Position numbers and translations under genes: made by a program | DNA from: Fischerella sp. CENA71 | GTDB taxonomy: Bacteria > Cyanobacteriota > Cyanobacteriia > Cyanobacteriales > Nostocaceae | Direction: 5' to 3' | NCBI GenBank assembly: GCA_024239075.1 | Contig: JANBVI010000064.1 | Coordinates: 558,001-622,000, forward strand | Length of the DNA: 64,000 nucleotides | The notes under the pieces: model-generated | Database searches by the model: none | The model's input: the letters and a program-made list of their open reading frames with translations, nothing else | What the model was told of the DNA's origin: nothing | In this document: positions 18,760 through 28,431 of the stretch, one piece after another | Layout of the letters: each line of letters starts with the position of its first letter | Position numbering within the stretch: the first letter of the stretch is position 1

Positions 18760-20232
18760 ATGCTAACAAATACCCTACTTCTGTCCCAACAACTCCCCAC
18801 TCTGCAATACACCTCGACTACAGAACGATTCGATGAAACCTGGGAAGCTCCCCTAGCTACCCTCTTAGGACTAGGACGCGCTGCTGGCGCTGATTTTATC
18901 GAATTTTTCTTAGAGCGTGTTAATTACATTAGTTGTCTTGCAGAAGAAGATACCATCACCAGCATTACACCACGTCTTTCCACTGGTGCAGGAGTCAGAG
19001 TATTTAAAGGACATGCAGACTGCTATGTCAGCACCAATGACTTATCTTTTGCAGGCTTAAAAGCAGCTTTAGAAAAAGGGCTTTCTATTCTAGGATTGCA
19101 GCTACCTGCTCCCAATGCTTTAATTCCCGAAATCAACCTAGAACTACTCAGAGATTACGCCACTAAAAGAGGAAAAGATAGTTGGTTATCTCTGTGTAGT
19201 TCTATCCGGGAAATGGGAGAAATTCTCCTTGATGGTACAGCCCAACTCCAGCGTAAAGCTAATCATATCCAATCCCGCCGTGCTACCTACTTCCGAGATT
19301 GGCAAGAAGTCCTAGTTGCTGCTAGCGATGGTACTTTTGCTCGTGATATTCGCCTCACCCAATCTGTAGGATTTAATCTCCTGTGTGCAGATGGTGCTAA
19401 TCGTACTTCCATCGGTGAACGTGCTGGTAACACCAGTGATCCGAACTTCCTCAAAACCTGGGATTATCAAGAATCAGCAGAACATATCTCTGAATCCGCA
19501 GGAAAAATGCTCTACGCAGACTACGTAGAATCAGGGACTTATCCCATAATCATGGCTAATCACTTTGGTGGGGTAATCTTCCACGAAGCTTGTGGACACT
19601 TGCTAGAAACCACCCAAATTGAACGCAAAACATCTCCCTTCGCTGATAAAAAGGGTGAAAAAATTGCCCATGAAAGCCTCACCGCTTTGGATGAAGGACG
19701 TACCGAACAAGCCTTCGGTACAATTGACATGGATGACGAAGGTATGCCAGCCCAAAAAACATTATTAATAGAAAAAGGCATTCTCAAAAACTTTTTAGCA
19801 GATCGAGCCGGTTCCTGGCGCACCGGACACCCTAGAACAGGTAGCGGACGCCGCCAGAGTTTTACCTTTGCAGCTGCTAGCCGGATGCGTAACACTTATA
19901 TTGCACCAGGAGAATACACAACCGAAGATTTATTTGCTTCCGTTGATAAAGGCATTTACTGTAAAAAAATGGGTGGCGGTAGCGTTGGTGCTACAGGACA
20001 ATTTAACTTTGGTGTAGACGAAGCATATTTGATTGAAAACGGCAAAATTACCAAGCCACTTAAAGGAGCAATTTTAATTGGTGAAGCCAAGGAAATTATG
20101 AATAAAATTTCCATGTGTTCCCAAGATTTATCTTTAGCGCCTGGTTTTTGTGGCTCCGTCAGTGGCAGTATTTATACCACAGTTGGACAACCTCATATCA
20201 AAGTTGATTCAATAACCGTAGGCGGACGCTAA
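18760..20232 (+). CDS. tldD: Metalloprotease TldD homologue
   Basis: 490-aa zinc metalloprotease subunit. The HExxxH motif is at residues 275-280 (HEACGHLLE), followed by the [10 protein letters not shown] and [15 protein letters not shown] segments typical of TldD. With TldE it forms a heterodimeric protease that degrades unfolded peptides and processes some peptide antibiotics and antitoxins. tldE lies downstream, interrupted by a four-helix-bundle gene. Confidence 0.93.
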   Translation: MLTNTLLLSQQLPTLQYTSTTERFDETWEAPLATLLGLGRAAGADFIEFFLERVNYISCLAEEDTITSITPRLSTGAGVRVFKGHADCYVSTNDLSFAGLKAALEKGLSILGLQLPAPNALIPEINLELLRDYATKRGKDSWLSLCSSIREMGEILLDGTAQLQRKANHIQSRRATYFRDWQEVLVAASDGTFARDIRLTQSVGFNLLCADGANRTSIGERAGNTSDPNFLKTWDYQESAEHISESAGKMLYADYVESGTYPIIMANHFGGVIFHEACGHLLETTQIERKTSPFADKKGEKIAHESLTALDEGRTEQAFGTIDMDDEGMPAQKTLLIEKGILKNFLADRAGSWRTGHPRTGSGRRQSFTFAAASRMRNTYIAPGEYTTEDLFASVDKGIYCKKMGGGSVGATGQFNFGVDEAYLIENGKITKPLKGAILIGEAKEIMNKISMCSQDLSLAPGFCGSVSGSIYTTVGQPHIKVDSITVGGR

Positions 20233-20237
20233 ACAAT

Positions 20238-20705
20238 TTTGGATTTTAGATTTTGGATTTTGGATTGTGAATGAGCAACAGTTTAAAACTAGAACTAAAC
20301 AGCTTGCATTAAGAGTGATTAATTTAGTTGAAGCATTGCCGCAGACCAGAAGTGCCGATGTAATTGGTAAGCAGCTTTTGCGCGCTGCGACTTCTGTAGC
20401 AGCTAATTATAGAGCTGCTTGTCGAGCAAAATCAACGGCTGATTTAATTGCAAAACTGAGTATTGTTGAAGAGGAAGCCGACGAAACTCTTTTTTGGCTT
20501 GAGCTTACTGTTGAAAGTGGATTGATACCAACAGAAAAGCTTGTTAATTTGATGCAAGAAACAAATGAAATTCTAGCTATGACTGTAGCTTCGATAAAAA
20601 CTCTACGAGCCAAGCAAACACATTCTCCTAACCAAAATCCAATATCTAATATCCAAAATAAACTTTCTACAAATCCAAAATCCAAAATCTAAAATCTAAA
20701 ATTGA
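20238..20705. mobile_element. Possible repeat-flanked cassette carrying a four-helix-bundle gene
   Basis: The tldD-tldE junction contains TTTTGGATTTTAGATTTTGG-type heptamers (20238-20268) on the left and the complementary AAATCCAAAATCCAAAATC-type heptamers (20671-20703) on the right. Together they form inverted terminal-like repeats around the single gene at 20267-20692. The gene's start codon and last 20 or so codons lie within the repeats. This looks like a cassette inserted between two genes that are often adjacent, but no target duplication is evident. Confidence 0.4.
20267..20692 (+). CDS. Four-helix-bundle protein (23S rRNA intervening-sequence S23 family)
   Basis: 141 aa. The core pattern (LALRVINLVEALPQTRSADV, QLLRAATSVAANYRAACRAKS, EEEADETLFWLELTVESGLI) matches the S23/IVP four-helix-bundle family first known from intervening sequences in 23S rRNA genes. 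These small proteins form pentamers and have no established function. GTG at 20267 is the start. The C-terminal tail after RAKQTHS (NPISNIQNKLSTNPKSKI) is encoded by heptamer repeats and is probably not part of the ancestral protein. Confidence 0.85.
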   Translation: MNEQQFKTRTKQLALRVINLVEALPQTRSADVIGKQLLRAATSVAANYRAACRAKSTADLIAKLSIVEEEADETLFWLELTVESGLIPTEKLVNLMQETNEILAMTVASIKTLRAKQTHSPNQNPISNIQNKLSTNPKSKI

Positions 20706-20707
20706 CT

Positions 20708-22048
20708 ATGCCAAACATCAGCGAAATTGCCAATTACGCCAAGGATAGTGCAAATAAACTTGGGATCAAAAAATTCGATATCTATGGCTCAAGTGCAGAT
20801 GCAATTAGTGTACAAGTTGATCAAGGTGAACCTAAGCAAGTTAAAGCTTCAAATCTTTCTGGTGTCACTGTCCGAGTTTGGAATGATAAAAATACAATGG
20901 GTGTCACCAGCACCTCAGATGTAGACCCCAAAGGACTAGAATTAGCTTTGAAAACAGCTTATGAAGCTAGTTTTTTTGGTGTCAAAGAAAATGTGCCAGA
21001 TTTTAGTCCAGAAGCTACTGTTGAAATTGCTGTTCAACAAAAAGATAAATCACCACAAGCACCAGTTTCTCAATTAATAGAAACTTTGTTAACGGCTGAA
21101 AAAGAAGTCTTAGCAGCTCATCCGGCAATTCAAGGAGTACCTTACAACAACCTAGCCCAAAGAGATATTGATAGATTCTATCTCAATAGTGATGGTGCTA
21201 TCAGAACTGAGTCTCACTCTTTAGCATCTATTTATCTCTACAGCAAAACCGAGGAAGAAGGAAAAAAACCTCGCAGTGCTGGTGCTTTTAGAGTTGAGCG
21301 CAGTTTAGAAAGTTTAGATATTCATGGTTGCATTCAAGAAACAACAGAGAAGACTATCAGCCACTTGAACTATGAAAAAGTTAAGTCTGGTAAATATACA
21401 GTTGTTTTTTCACCAGATGCTTTTTTAAGTCTTTTGGGTGCTTTTTCTAATTTGTTTAATGCCCAAAATATTCTAGATAAACAGAGTTTATCTACTCCTG
21501 ATGATTTAGGCAAACAAATAGCTTCTCCTTTGCTTTCTGTCTATGATGACGCTTTGCATCCTGCTAATGTTGGCGCAGAAACTTTTGACGGCGAAGGAAC
21601 TCCAACTCGGCGAATTTCATTGATTGAAAATGGTGTTTTAGCTAGCTTTATACATAGTGCAGGTACTGCCAAAAGGATGAATGCTAAACCCACAGGAAAT
21701 GCCAATATTGGTGCAAAAGTTACCGTCAGTCCTAACTTTTATCATGTTTTTGCTGCTGCACCAGGTGAACAAGAATTGAGCATAGAAACTGCTGAAAATG
21801 TAATTCTTATTGATGATTTACAAGCTCTCCATGCAGGCGTAAAATCTTTGCAAGGTTCGTTTTCTTTGCCTTTTGATGGTTGGGTTGTCAACAAAGGTGT
21901 AAAGACGAGTATTGAATCAGCGACTGTTGCTGGTGATTTTCTACAAGTTCTCAAGTCAATTATTTTTGTGGAAAAAGAACAAGAGTTGACTCCTGGAGGG
22001 GTTTGTCCAAGAATTTGGGTTGATGGACTTTCAATTACGGGAGAATAA
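20708..22048 (+). CDS. pmbA: TldE/PmbA metalloprotease subunit homologue
   Basis: 446-aa partner of TldD. TldE lacks the HExxxH site, as here, and has the conserved SVYDDALHPANVGAETFDGEG and RRISLIENGVLASFIHS segments and a C-terminal GDFLQVLKSI region. ATG 20708 (MPNISEIANYA) is preferred over a TTG two codons earlier. It ends before an 18-bp hairpin shared with the convergent SDR gene. Confidence 0.93.
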   Translation: MPNISEIANYAKDSANKLGIKKFDIYGSSADAISVQVDQGEPKQVKASNLSGVTVRVWNDKNTMGVTSTSDVDPKGLELALKTAYEASFFGVKENVPDFSPEATVEIAVQQKDKSPQAPVSQLIETLLTAEKEVLAAHPAIQGVPYNNLAQRDIDRFYLNSDGAIRTESHSLASIYLYSKTEEEGKKPRSAGAFRVERSLESLDIHGCIQETTEKTISHLNYEKVKSGKYTVVFSPDAFLSLLGAFSNLFNAQNILDKQSLSTPDDLGKQIASPLLSVYDDALHPANVGAETFDGEGTPTRRISLIENGVLASFIHSAGTAKRMNAKPTGNANIGAKVTVSPNFYHVFAAAPGEQELSIETAENVILIDDLQALHAGVKSLQGSFSLPFDGWVVNKGVKTSIESATVAGDFLQVLKSIIFVEKEQELTPGGVCPRIWVDGLSITGE

Positions 22049-22060
22049 CAAGATATAAAT

Positions 22061-22105
22061 TATGAATTATGAATTATGCAAAAAATTCATAATTCATAAT
22101 TCATA
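22061..22105. terminator. Perfect 18-bp stem between convergent tldE and SDR gene
   Basis: TATGAATTATGAATTATG (22061-22078) and its exact complement (22088-22105) enclose a 9-base A-rich loop. The position between converging stop codons suggests a bidirectional terminator; the arms are themselves built from GAATTAT heptamers. Confidence 0.6.
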
Positions 22106-22114
22106 ACTTATGAT

Positions 22115-22918
22115 TTATTTCACTTCCTGCATACTTCTAACTATTTTGGTAACTTGTTCTCTGGGTGCAAATTTGACGATTTCAACTAATAGTTTATTTT
22201 TGACGCCCGGAATCACAAGGGTTTTGTTTGCTAGTAAGCCACTGTAGCCAAGTTGAGCTACAGTTTGAGCATCCATCATTTTTTTACCTTTAACTAGTTT
22301 TGAGTCTGCCATACCTGTTCTTTCATGAAATGCAGATGCTGTTGGGCCTGGACAAAGAACAGTCACAGTGACACCTGTACCCTCTAACTCGTTGGCGATC
22401 GCTTCGGAAAATGACAGGACATAGGCTTTGGTAGCAAAATAAACTGCCATTAAAGGCCCTGGTTGAAACGCAGCAGTTGAGGATACGTTTAATATTTTAC
22501 CTCTGCCTTGTTTAACCATGTCTTTCAGAAATAATTTTGTTAAATGGGTGAGACACACCACATTTACTTGCATCATTTCCAATTCCGTAATTAGATCAAT
22601 TTCGTGGAATAATCCATAAGTACCAAATCCAGCATTATTTACCAGCACATCAATTTTAATGTGTGAGTTTTGCACTTCGGTAAATATTTCTTCTGGAGAT
22701 GTTGGTGTGGATAAGTCTTTAATGATCGATTTGACTGAAATCCCAAATTTATTGGGAAATTGTTCTGCTATTTCAGCTAGTTTTTCTCCCCACCTATCTA
22801 CTAACACAAGATTATAATTATCAGAAGCAAAAAGACACGCTAATTGATAACCAATTCCACTACATGCGCCAGTAATCAGAGCAGTTTGTCGGCTTTGAGC
22901 TTGGTGTGTTGTATTCAT
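22115..22918 (-). CDS. Short-chain dehydrogenase/reductase (classical SDR)
   Basis: 267-aa NAD(P)-dependent oxidoreductase. The nucleotide-binding TGACSGIG motif is at residues 16-23, NNAG at 94-97, and the catalytic Ser in NVSSTAA with Y160-x3-K164 (YFATK). The overall form (FKGISVKSII, VLCPGPTASAFHERTGM) resembles YqjQ/DltE-like reductases. Substrate not predictable. A soluble cytosolic enzyme, monocistronic. Confidence 0.85.
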   Translation of the reverse strand: MNTTHQAQSRQTALITGACSGIGYQLACLFASDNYNLVLVDRWGEKLAEIAEQFPNKFGISVKSIIKDLSTPTSPEEIFTEVQNSHIKIDVLVNNAGFGTYGLFHEIDLITELEMMQVNVVCLTHLTKLFLKDMVKQGRGKILNVSSTAAFQPGPLMAVYFATKAYVLSFSEAIANELEGTGVTVTVLCPGPTASAFHERTGMADSKLVKGKKMMDAQTVAQLGYSGLLANKTLVIPGVKNKLLVEIVKFAPREQVTKIVRSMQEVK

Positions 22919-23596
22919 AAATCTAAAAGTATAGATTCCTCATCTAGTTTTGCTTTGATAGTTGACAAAGTAACTTTAACCATCAACATTCAAGTCTAAG
23001 ATTGAGGAATCGAAGACACATGAAATTGAGAATTAAGAGTCAGTCAAACTAAATTTTTCACAGTCAGTAGCGCCTGTCCAAAAAATTATAATTTGACTTT
23101 TCTCTTACATGTAGGATGCTTTTAAGAAGCTCCACACATTAATTATATTGTCACTATAAAAAAATATAATTTATATTTCATGTGACTTTAGTCATATTTA
23201 ATCTTGGACTTTAGTACTAGATTCCAACATTAATAAATATCTCCAAAATAAATGTATTTTTGAGAACAAAGAGATTTTTTTGAGTTGTATCAACAACTAT
23301 ATTATTTAGGTTAGGAGATTTTTATAGCGAACCGTGTAGGAATTATTTTGTTGGCATAGCACTGAAAAAATTCTGTACACTTTTTATTCTCTGTTAAAAA
23401 ATGCATGAGGAATGCGATCGCTAAAAACATCAGACAATTCCCAAAAGATTCCCGTCTTATTCTCCCTGTCAATAAAAAAGTCAATAGAAATTTGTAGAAT
23501 CATTAAAGACTTTGTATATAATTACTATTTTATACCAGTATTATTAGTATCATATTTCACAAGAATATTACCTGGGCTTTTTAGGACAAAATTATT
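22919..23596. other. AT-rich intergenic region with no recognised feature
   Basis: 678 bp between the divergent SDR gene and the secreted repeat protein. It is AT-rich with no convincing coding frame; the 69-codon frame at 23412 lacks composition and a ribosome-binding site. The promoters of both flanking genes must lie here, but no clear consensus could be assigned. Confidence 0.4.
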
Positions 23597-24703
23597 ATGG
23601 CTGCCATCAAACAGTTATTAACGGCAACAGCAATTAGTTTTTCTATCAGCTTGCTTGCTATAGGTGAAGCAACAGCTTCTTTCACTTTCACGAAAATAGC
23701 TGATACCAAAGATGGTTTTACTACACTTGGGTCTAATCCTGCAATCAATAATGATGGGACTGTAGTTTTCTCAGCTAATTTAGATAGTACGAATAGTAGT
23801 ATTTTGATTGGCAATGGTGAAACAACCTCCACCATCACCGACACTAGTGGGATATTCAGTTTGTTTGGAAATAAACCTGCAATTAACGATTCAGGTACTA
23901 TAGCTTTTGATGGCAACATTGATACGATAGGTAGTGGTATCTTTACTGTGAGCAACGGACTCACAACCACCATAGCCGAAAGTAGTCAGCCTAGAGGTGC
24001 CTTTGGTGTTCCTGTCATCAATAATAAAGCTGCTGTTGCATTCTCATCTCAGATTGAGAATGGCAGTGCTATCTTCATTAATATTGATGGCTCAAAAACT
24101 GCTGTTGTTGATACCAATGGTTCTTACAGCGACTTTGATGGATATGCAATTAATGATGCAAATACCATTGCCTTTTCAGCTAGGCTAGATACGGGAGAAC
24201 GTGGTATTTTTACAATCAACTCAGATGGAGTAACCATCCCTATAGCTGATACAACTAGTACTAGTAAGTTTAGTTTTGTTTTTCCTCCAGCTATCAATAA
24301 TCCAGGAACCGTGGCATTTAAGGGAATCCTAAAAAAAGAAAACGGTGAAGGTATATTTATAGCTAACAACGGCACAATAACTACTATTGCCGACAACAGC
24401 AAAGACTTTAGCTTTTTCGAGAATCCTGCAATTAATGATGTCGGAACAGTAGCATTTAAAGGTGTCCTCAAAGACGGTGGCTTGGGTATCTTTACTGGAG
24501 CAGATCCCGTCGCTGATAAGGTGATTGTCGCAGGCGATGCTTTGTTTGGCTCGACAGTAAAAGCTATTTATTTTTCCAACAAGGGATTAAATAACAGCAA
24601 TCAAATTGTTTTCTATGCAACACTTGCTGATGGCACTGGTGGTATTTTCCGCGCTGATCCGGAGTCAGAGCCTCCAAACACAGGACTAACCTCATGTAAC
24701 TAA
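23597..24703 (+). CDS. Secreted repeat protein with NxxGTVxF motifs
   Basis: 368 aa. An N-terminal signal peptide (MAAIKQLLTATAISFSISLL, cut after about ATA) is followed by about six to seven degenerate repeats of 45-50 residues centred on PAIN(N/D)xGTVxFxxxL(D)...GIF. This pattern is typical of beta-propeller-like extracellular cyanobacterial proteins. It lacks a PEP-CTERM anchor; the end PPNTGLTSCN is unremarkable. Function unknown, probably extracellular or periplasmic. Confidence 0.75.
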   Translation: MAAIKQLLTATAISFSISLLAIGEATASFTFTKIADTKDGFTTLGSNPAINNDGTVVFSANLDSTNSSILIGNGETTSTITDTSGIFSLFGNKPAINDSGTIAFDGNIDTIGSGIFTVSNGLTTTIAESSQPRGAFGVPVINNKAAVAFSSQIENGSAIFINIDGSKTAVVDTNGSYSDFDGYAINDANTIAFSARLDTGERGIFTINSDGVTIPIADTTSTSKFSFVFPPAINNPGTVAFKGILKKENGEGIFIANNGTITTIADNSKDFSFFENPAINDVGTVAFKGVLKDGGLGIFTGADPVADKVIVAGDALFGSTVKAIYFSNKGLNNSNQIVFYATLADGTGGIFRADPESEPPNTGLTSCN

Positions 24704-24719
24704 CTGTACTAGGAAGCAT

Positions 24720-24780
24720 AAAAGTTAAAGAAAGACTCTGCGTGCCTCTGCGCTTACTTTGCGTGCCTCTGCGTTAAAAC
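24720..24780. repeat. Dispersed CTCTGCGTGCCTCTGCG repeat
   Basis: Three near-copies of (GCGTGC)CTCTGCG follow the secreted protein gene. It belongs to the dispersed family also seen at 17310-17396, 60606-60626 and 61291-61366. Confidence 0.55.
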
Positions 24781-24804
24781 TACTACTAGTGTATGCGTTG
24801 ATTG

Positions 24805-25794
24805 TCAACCTCTAGTAGTTCCAATCAAATACAACAGTGCCATACGCACAGCAACACCGCTTGTAACCTGTGTTTGAATCAAACTAAATTCTGGATCATC
24901 CATTAAATCTGAGCTAATTTCAACACCACGGTTTACTGGGCCTGGATGCAAAACTTTGACATTGGGTTTGCACAGTTGCAGCTTTGAGCGTGTAATCCCA
25001 AACATTTGGTGATATTCTCGCAAAGAAGGCAGCAAATGTGTAGTCATACGTTCCTTCTGCAAGCGTAGTGTCATCACAAAATCAGCATCTTTGAGGGCTG
25101 GTTCTAATTGCCAATGTACAAACAGCTTACCTGCTCTGTCTTTGCCGAAATCTGCAAAGAATTTTGGTAATAAAGTCGGTGGTGCTGCTAAATGTAATTC
25201 TGCACCACTGGCGGTGATACTCCAAATATTCGATCGCGCTACACGTGAATGCAGAATATCCCCAACAATCGCAATCTTTTTATCCTTGAGAAGTTCTAGA
25301 CGAGGAGAATCTGAATCAAGCAGAGTACAGATTGTAAATAAGTCTAACAGACCTTGAGAAGGATGCTCATGTTGACCATCACCGGCATTAAGGACACTAA
25401 CCTTGACACCTAAACGATCCATTTCCTGAGCGATCGCATTTGGTACTCCTGCTTCCTTATGGCGAATAACCATAATATCAGTTCCCATCGCCAAATAAGT
25501 CTTGGCTGTATCTAGAATCGTCTCTCCTTTAGTCATCGAAGAAGAGGCTGAAGCAAAGTTAAGTGTATCTGCGGAGAGACGTTTGGCAGCAAGTTCAAAA
25601 CTGCTACGAGTGCGAGTCGAAGGCTCAAAAAATAAATTTGCTACCACATGTCCCTGCAAAGTAGGTACTTTCTTTGTCCGCCTGGATAATACCTCCTGAA
25701 AACTGGCAGCTGTTTGCAGTACGGTGTCGTATTCAGCTGAGGTGAAATCAGCTAAAGAAAGAACGTGGTGACGAGTCCAATCAGTAGTAGGCAT
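24805..25794 (-). CDS. pyrB: Aspartate carbamoyltransferase catalytic subunit
   Basis: 329-aa catalytic chain that joins carbamoyl phosphate and aspartate in pyrimidine synthesis. The carbamoyl-phosphate-binding signature [12 protein letters not shown], the HPSQGLLDL motif and the [11 protein letters not shown] segment are present. ATG 25794 ([10 protein letters not shown]) is chosen over a GTG two codons upstream. No regulatory pyrI is adjacent, as usual in cyanobacteria. It is divergent from the CBS protein gene across about 120 bp. Confidence 0.95.
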   Translation of the reverse strand: MPTTDWTRHHVLSLADFTSAEYDTVLQTAASFQEVLSRRTKKVPTLQGHVVANLFFEPSTRTRSSFELAAKRLSADTLNFASASSSMTKGETILDTAKTYLAMGTDIMVIRHKEAGVPNAIAQEMDRLGVKVSVLNAGDGQHEHPSQGLLDLFTICTLLDSDSPRLELLKDKKIAIVGDILHSRVARSNIWSITASGAELHLAAPPTLLPKFFADFGKDRAGKLFVHWQLEPALKDADFVMTLRLQKERMTTHLLPSLREYHQMFGITRSKLQLCKPNVKVLHPGPVNRGVEISSDLMDDPEFSLIQTQVTSGVAVRMALLYLIGTTRG

Positions 25795-25917
25795 AAACAC
25801 TTATCTCTTCACTGAAACAAAATGTAACATTTTTGATAGAAATCACCATGTAAAACATTAAAGGGCATTGTCAAATATTTAGTAAATTTGAGACAGTGTT
25901 CCCTAGCTTGAATAAAC

Positions 25918-26850
25918 ATGCAAATTAATGACCTCCTGCTTAGTGAACCATCTATTGAGGCGGCAATTGAGCCAAATCCGCCGATTGTTGCACCTGAAAC
26001 TTTACTGGTAGATGTCATTGCTTTAATGAACCAATCACGTTCTAACAGTAAATTTTCTGTAGATTCACCATCAATCGAATTCAGCGAATATCCAAGACAC
26101 TCCAGCTGTGTTTTAGTGGTGCAGGCAAAAGAATTAATAGGGATTTTAACTGAAAGGGACATCGTTCGGTTAACAGCTGGTGGTATTAATTTTCAAGAAG
26201 TAACAATTAGTGAAGTGATGACAAAGCCGGTGATTACCTTATCGCAGGCTGAGTTTACTGATATTTTCGGAGCGTTATTTCTGTTTCGACGCTATCGAAT
26301 TCGTCACTTGCCAATTTTAGGTACTAATGGAGAAATCATTGGTGTCGTCTCACCTAAGAGTATTCGTAGTGTTTTAACACCCGCTCATTTGCTGAAAGTT
26401 ATACGTGTGGCAGATGTCATGAATACTCAAGTTATCCGTACCCCGAAAATTGTTTCAGTGCTGACTTTAGCTCAAATTATGGCTGAGTATCGAGTCAGTT
26501 GTGTGGTCATTAGTGAAGAAGAACCACAACCAGAGTTAGGATGCTTTATTCATAAACCTTTGGGAATTGTCACTGAGCGAGATATTGTCCAATTTCAGGC
26601 AATGCAATTAAATTTGGCAAAAGTACAGGCGGAAACTGTAATGAGTACACCGCTATTTTTACTTAATCCAGAAGATTCTTTATGGACTGCTCATCAAGAG
26701 ATGCAAAGGCGACGGGTGCGAAGATTAGTAATATCTTGGGATGGTGGTAGAGGATTAGGACTAGTGACTCAAACTAGCTTACTGCGAATGCTCGATCCTA
26801 TCCGAATGCATGGAATTGTTAAGACATTGCAAAGGAAGATTGAGAACTAA
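25918..26850 (+). CDS. Stand-alone four-CBS-domain protein
   Basis: 310 aa consisting of two Bateman modules, that is four CBS motifs: about residues 15-85 (GILTERDIVRLTA), 95-160 (ISEVMTKPVITL), 170-240 (VADVMNTQVIRT, GIVTERDIVQFQ) and 245-305 (ETVMSTPLFLL). CBS pairs bind adenine nucleotides and regulate partner proteins. In cyanobacteria this arrangement is usually fused to PAS/GAF kinases or GGDEF domains; here it ends without an output domain, so it probably acts in trans. Confidence 0.85.
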   Translation: MQINDLLLSEPSIEAAIEPNPPIVAPETLLVDVIALMNQSRSNSKFSVDSPSIEFSEYPRHSSCVLVVQAKELIGILTERDIVRLTAGGINFQEVTISEVMTKPVITLSQAEFTDIFGALFLFRRYRIRHLPILGTNGEIIGVVSPKSIRSVLTPAHLLKVIRVADVMNTQVIRTPKIVSVLTLAQIMAEYRVSCVVISEEEPQPELGCFIHKPLGIVTERDIVQFQAMQLNLAKVQAETVMSTPLFLLNPEDSLWTAHQEMQRRRVRRLVISWDGGRGLGLVTQTSLLRMLDPIRMHGIVKTLQRKIEN

Positions 26851-26861
26851 CAAGATACTGC

Positions 26862-28340
26862 TCAGTAACCAGATGGGTGTCGAAAATCACCAACTACTTT
26901 GTTAATTTCTTGAGCGATCGCCAGCAATTCCATTTCTCGCCAGCGCTTTCCGACAATTTGCATTCCAATTGGTAGACCATTGTTGGTTTGTCCAATTGGA
27001 ATGACTACAACCGGATGTCCACTGAGATTAAATGGCATAGTATAAGATCCGTTTGCTACTGCATGGGGATAGGCTCTACCATCAATGTCAACAGCACTCC
27101 AAGCAGGACGATGAGTGAAAGCAGAGGTTGCAGCCACTGGGGTGAGCCACACGTCCCACGGTTCTAATGCTTGATCTATTTGAGTGATGAAGCGATCGCG
27201 TTCTGTCAATGTTTCAAAATACCCTTTCAGACTAGGATTCAACAATTCAGGTAGTAAGCGGCTAAAATCCCCCAATTTTCGCATAGATTTGTCGCCTTGG
27301 GTTGCTGTCCGAAATATCTGCTTCCAAGTACGACGCAGGTTATATTGATCTACTGGTTGAGCGTAAATGTTAAGATATGCCGCCATCCGCCCGTAAAGGT
27401 TCAGTATTTTTGACAGATCAAAATCTTGAGGATACCAACGTTCGATTTGAGTACCAACTTGAGAAAGAGTTTGGGCGATGCTACTCATCGCGGCTCGAAT
27501 TTCACTAGCAACAGGAACTTCTGCCCATTCATCAATCCAAGCGATTTTGAGATTCTGTAAAGACTTGCTGGAATGAGTATCTAATGTTACAGGCGGCACA
27601 TCAGGAGAGCGAGAATCAGCACCTGCAATTAATGAAAAGCATAGTCGGATATCTTCGAGCGATCGCGCAAAACAACCCACTGTCATCATTTGCCGAATAC
27701 ATATCGGCATTCCAGGTACTTCCGGAATTTGCCCTACTGTAGAAATGCGGCGATCTGTTGGTTTTAAACAATACACACCACAGAAATGGGCAGGTTGACG
27801 TACTGAACCCGCAATATCATTGCCTAAATCCAACGGTGATAACCCTGCTGCAACAGCAGCAGCACTTCCCCCAGAACTACCACCAGGAGTATATTCCAGA
27901 TTCCAAGGATTATTAACTCGTGGGAAAAGAGAATTCGTACTCTGGTAATCGCCAGCTAATTCAGCCATGTTTGTTTTCCCCAGAATCACCGCCCCTGCTG
28001 TCCGCAGTCTTGCAACGACGGTTGCATCTTCTTGAGGTACATAGTCTTTCAGGGGAATATAGCCTGCTGTTGTACGTAGTCCTGCTGTTTCAAAAATGTC
28101 TTTAATTGTAATGGGAACACCATGTAAAATACCCCAGTTATCACCTTGTGCTAAAGCCTCATCAGCAAGTTTGGCTCGTTCACGGGCGCGTTCTGCATCT
28201 AAAGTACAGATGGCGTTGAGTTGAGAGTTGTGTTGAGCGATTTGTGCTAAATGAGCATCCACCACTTCTAGGGATGAAACAATGCGATCGCGGATCATTT
28301 GAGCAAGCTGATAGGCAGGCGTGAAGACTAGATCGCTCAT
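26862..28340 (-). CDS. Amidase (amidase signature family)
   Basis: 492-aa hydrolase of the amidase-signature family. The Ser-cisSer-Lys triad is present: Lys in ITIKDIFETAG, Ser in PGGSSGGSAAAVAAG and the acylated Ser in GNDIAGSVRQPA. It is related to GatA but lacks adjacent gatC/gatB and contains family-typical amidase sequence (CFARSLEDIRLCF), so a catabolic amidase or 6-aminohexanoate-type activity is more likely. It is transcribed divergently from a TetR regulator with a perfect palindrome in between, suggesting TetR control. Confidence 0.85.
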   Translation of the reverse strand: MSDLVFTPAYQLAQMIRDRIVSSLEVVDAHLAQIAQHNSQLNAICTLDAERARERAKLADEALAQGDNWGILHGVPITIKDIFETAGLRTTAGYIPLKDYVPQEDATVVARLRTAGAVILGKTNMAELAGDYQSTNSLFPRVNNPWNLEYTPGGSSGGSAAAVAAGLSPLDLGNDIAGSVRQPAHFCGVYCLKPTDRRISTVGQIPEVPGMPICIRQMMTVGCFARSLEDIRLCFSLIAGADSRSPDVPPVTLDTHSSKSLQNLKIAWIDEWAEVPVASEIRAAMSSIAQTLSQVGTQIERWYPQDFDLSKILNLYGRMAAYLNIYAQPVDQYNLRRTWKQIFRTATQGDKSMRKLGDFSRLLPELLNPSLKGYFETLTERDRFITQIDQALEPWDVWLTPVAATSAFTHRPAWSAVDIDGRAYPHAVANGSYTMPFNLSGHPVVVIPIGQTNNGLPIGMQIVGKRWREMELLAIAQEINKVVGDFRHPSGY

Positions 28341-28398
28341 ATAAATTTTGCATTTTGGATTGATTGTGTTGCCACAATAAAATTAATTATATTCACTT

Positions 28399-28419
28399 TT
28401 AGTTAATTGCATTAACTAA
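28399..28419. promoter_or_regulatory. Perfect palindrome, probable TetR operator
   Basis: TTAGTTAAT (28399-28407) and ATTAACTAA (28411-28419) form 9-bp perfect arms around TGC. It lies between the divergent amidase (start 28340) and the TetR gene (start 28432), 12 bp before the latter. Position and symmetry fit an autoregulatory TetR site controlling both genes. Confidence 0.65.
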
Positions 28420-28431
28420 TTGATTTTTTCT

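Noticed and set aside
23412-23621. 69-codon plus-strand frame before the secreted repeat protein
   Set aside because: No ribosome-binding site, odd composition and overlap with the true start region of the next gene.
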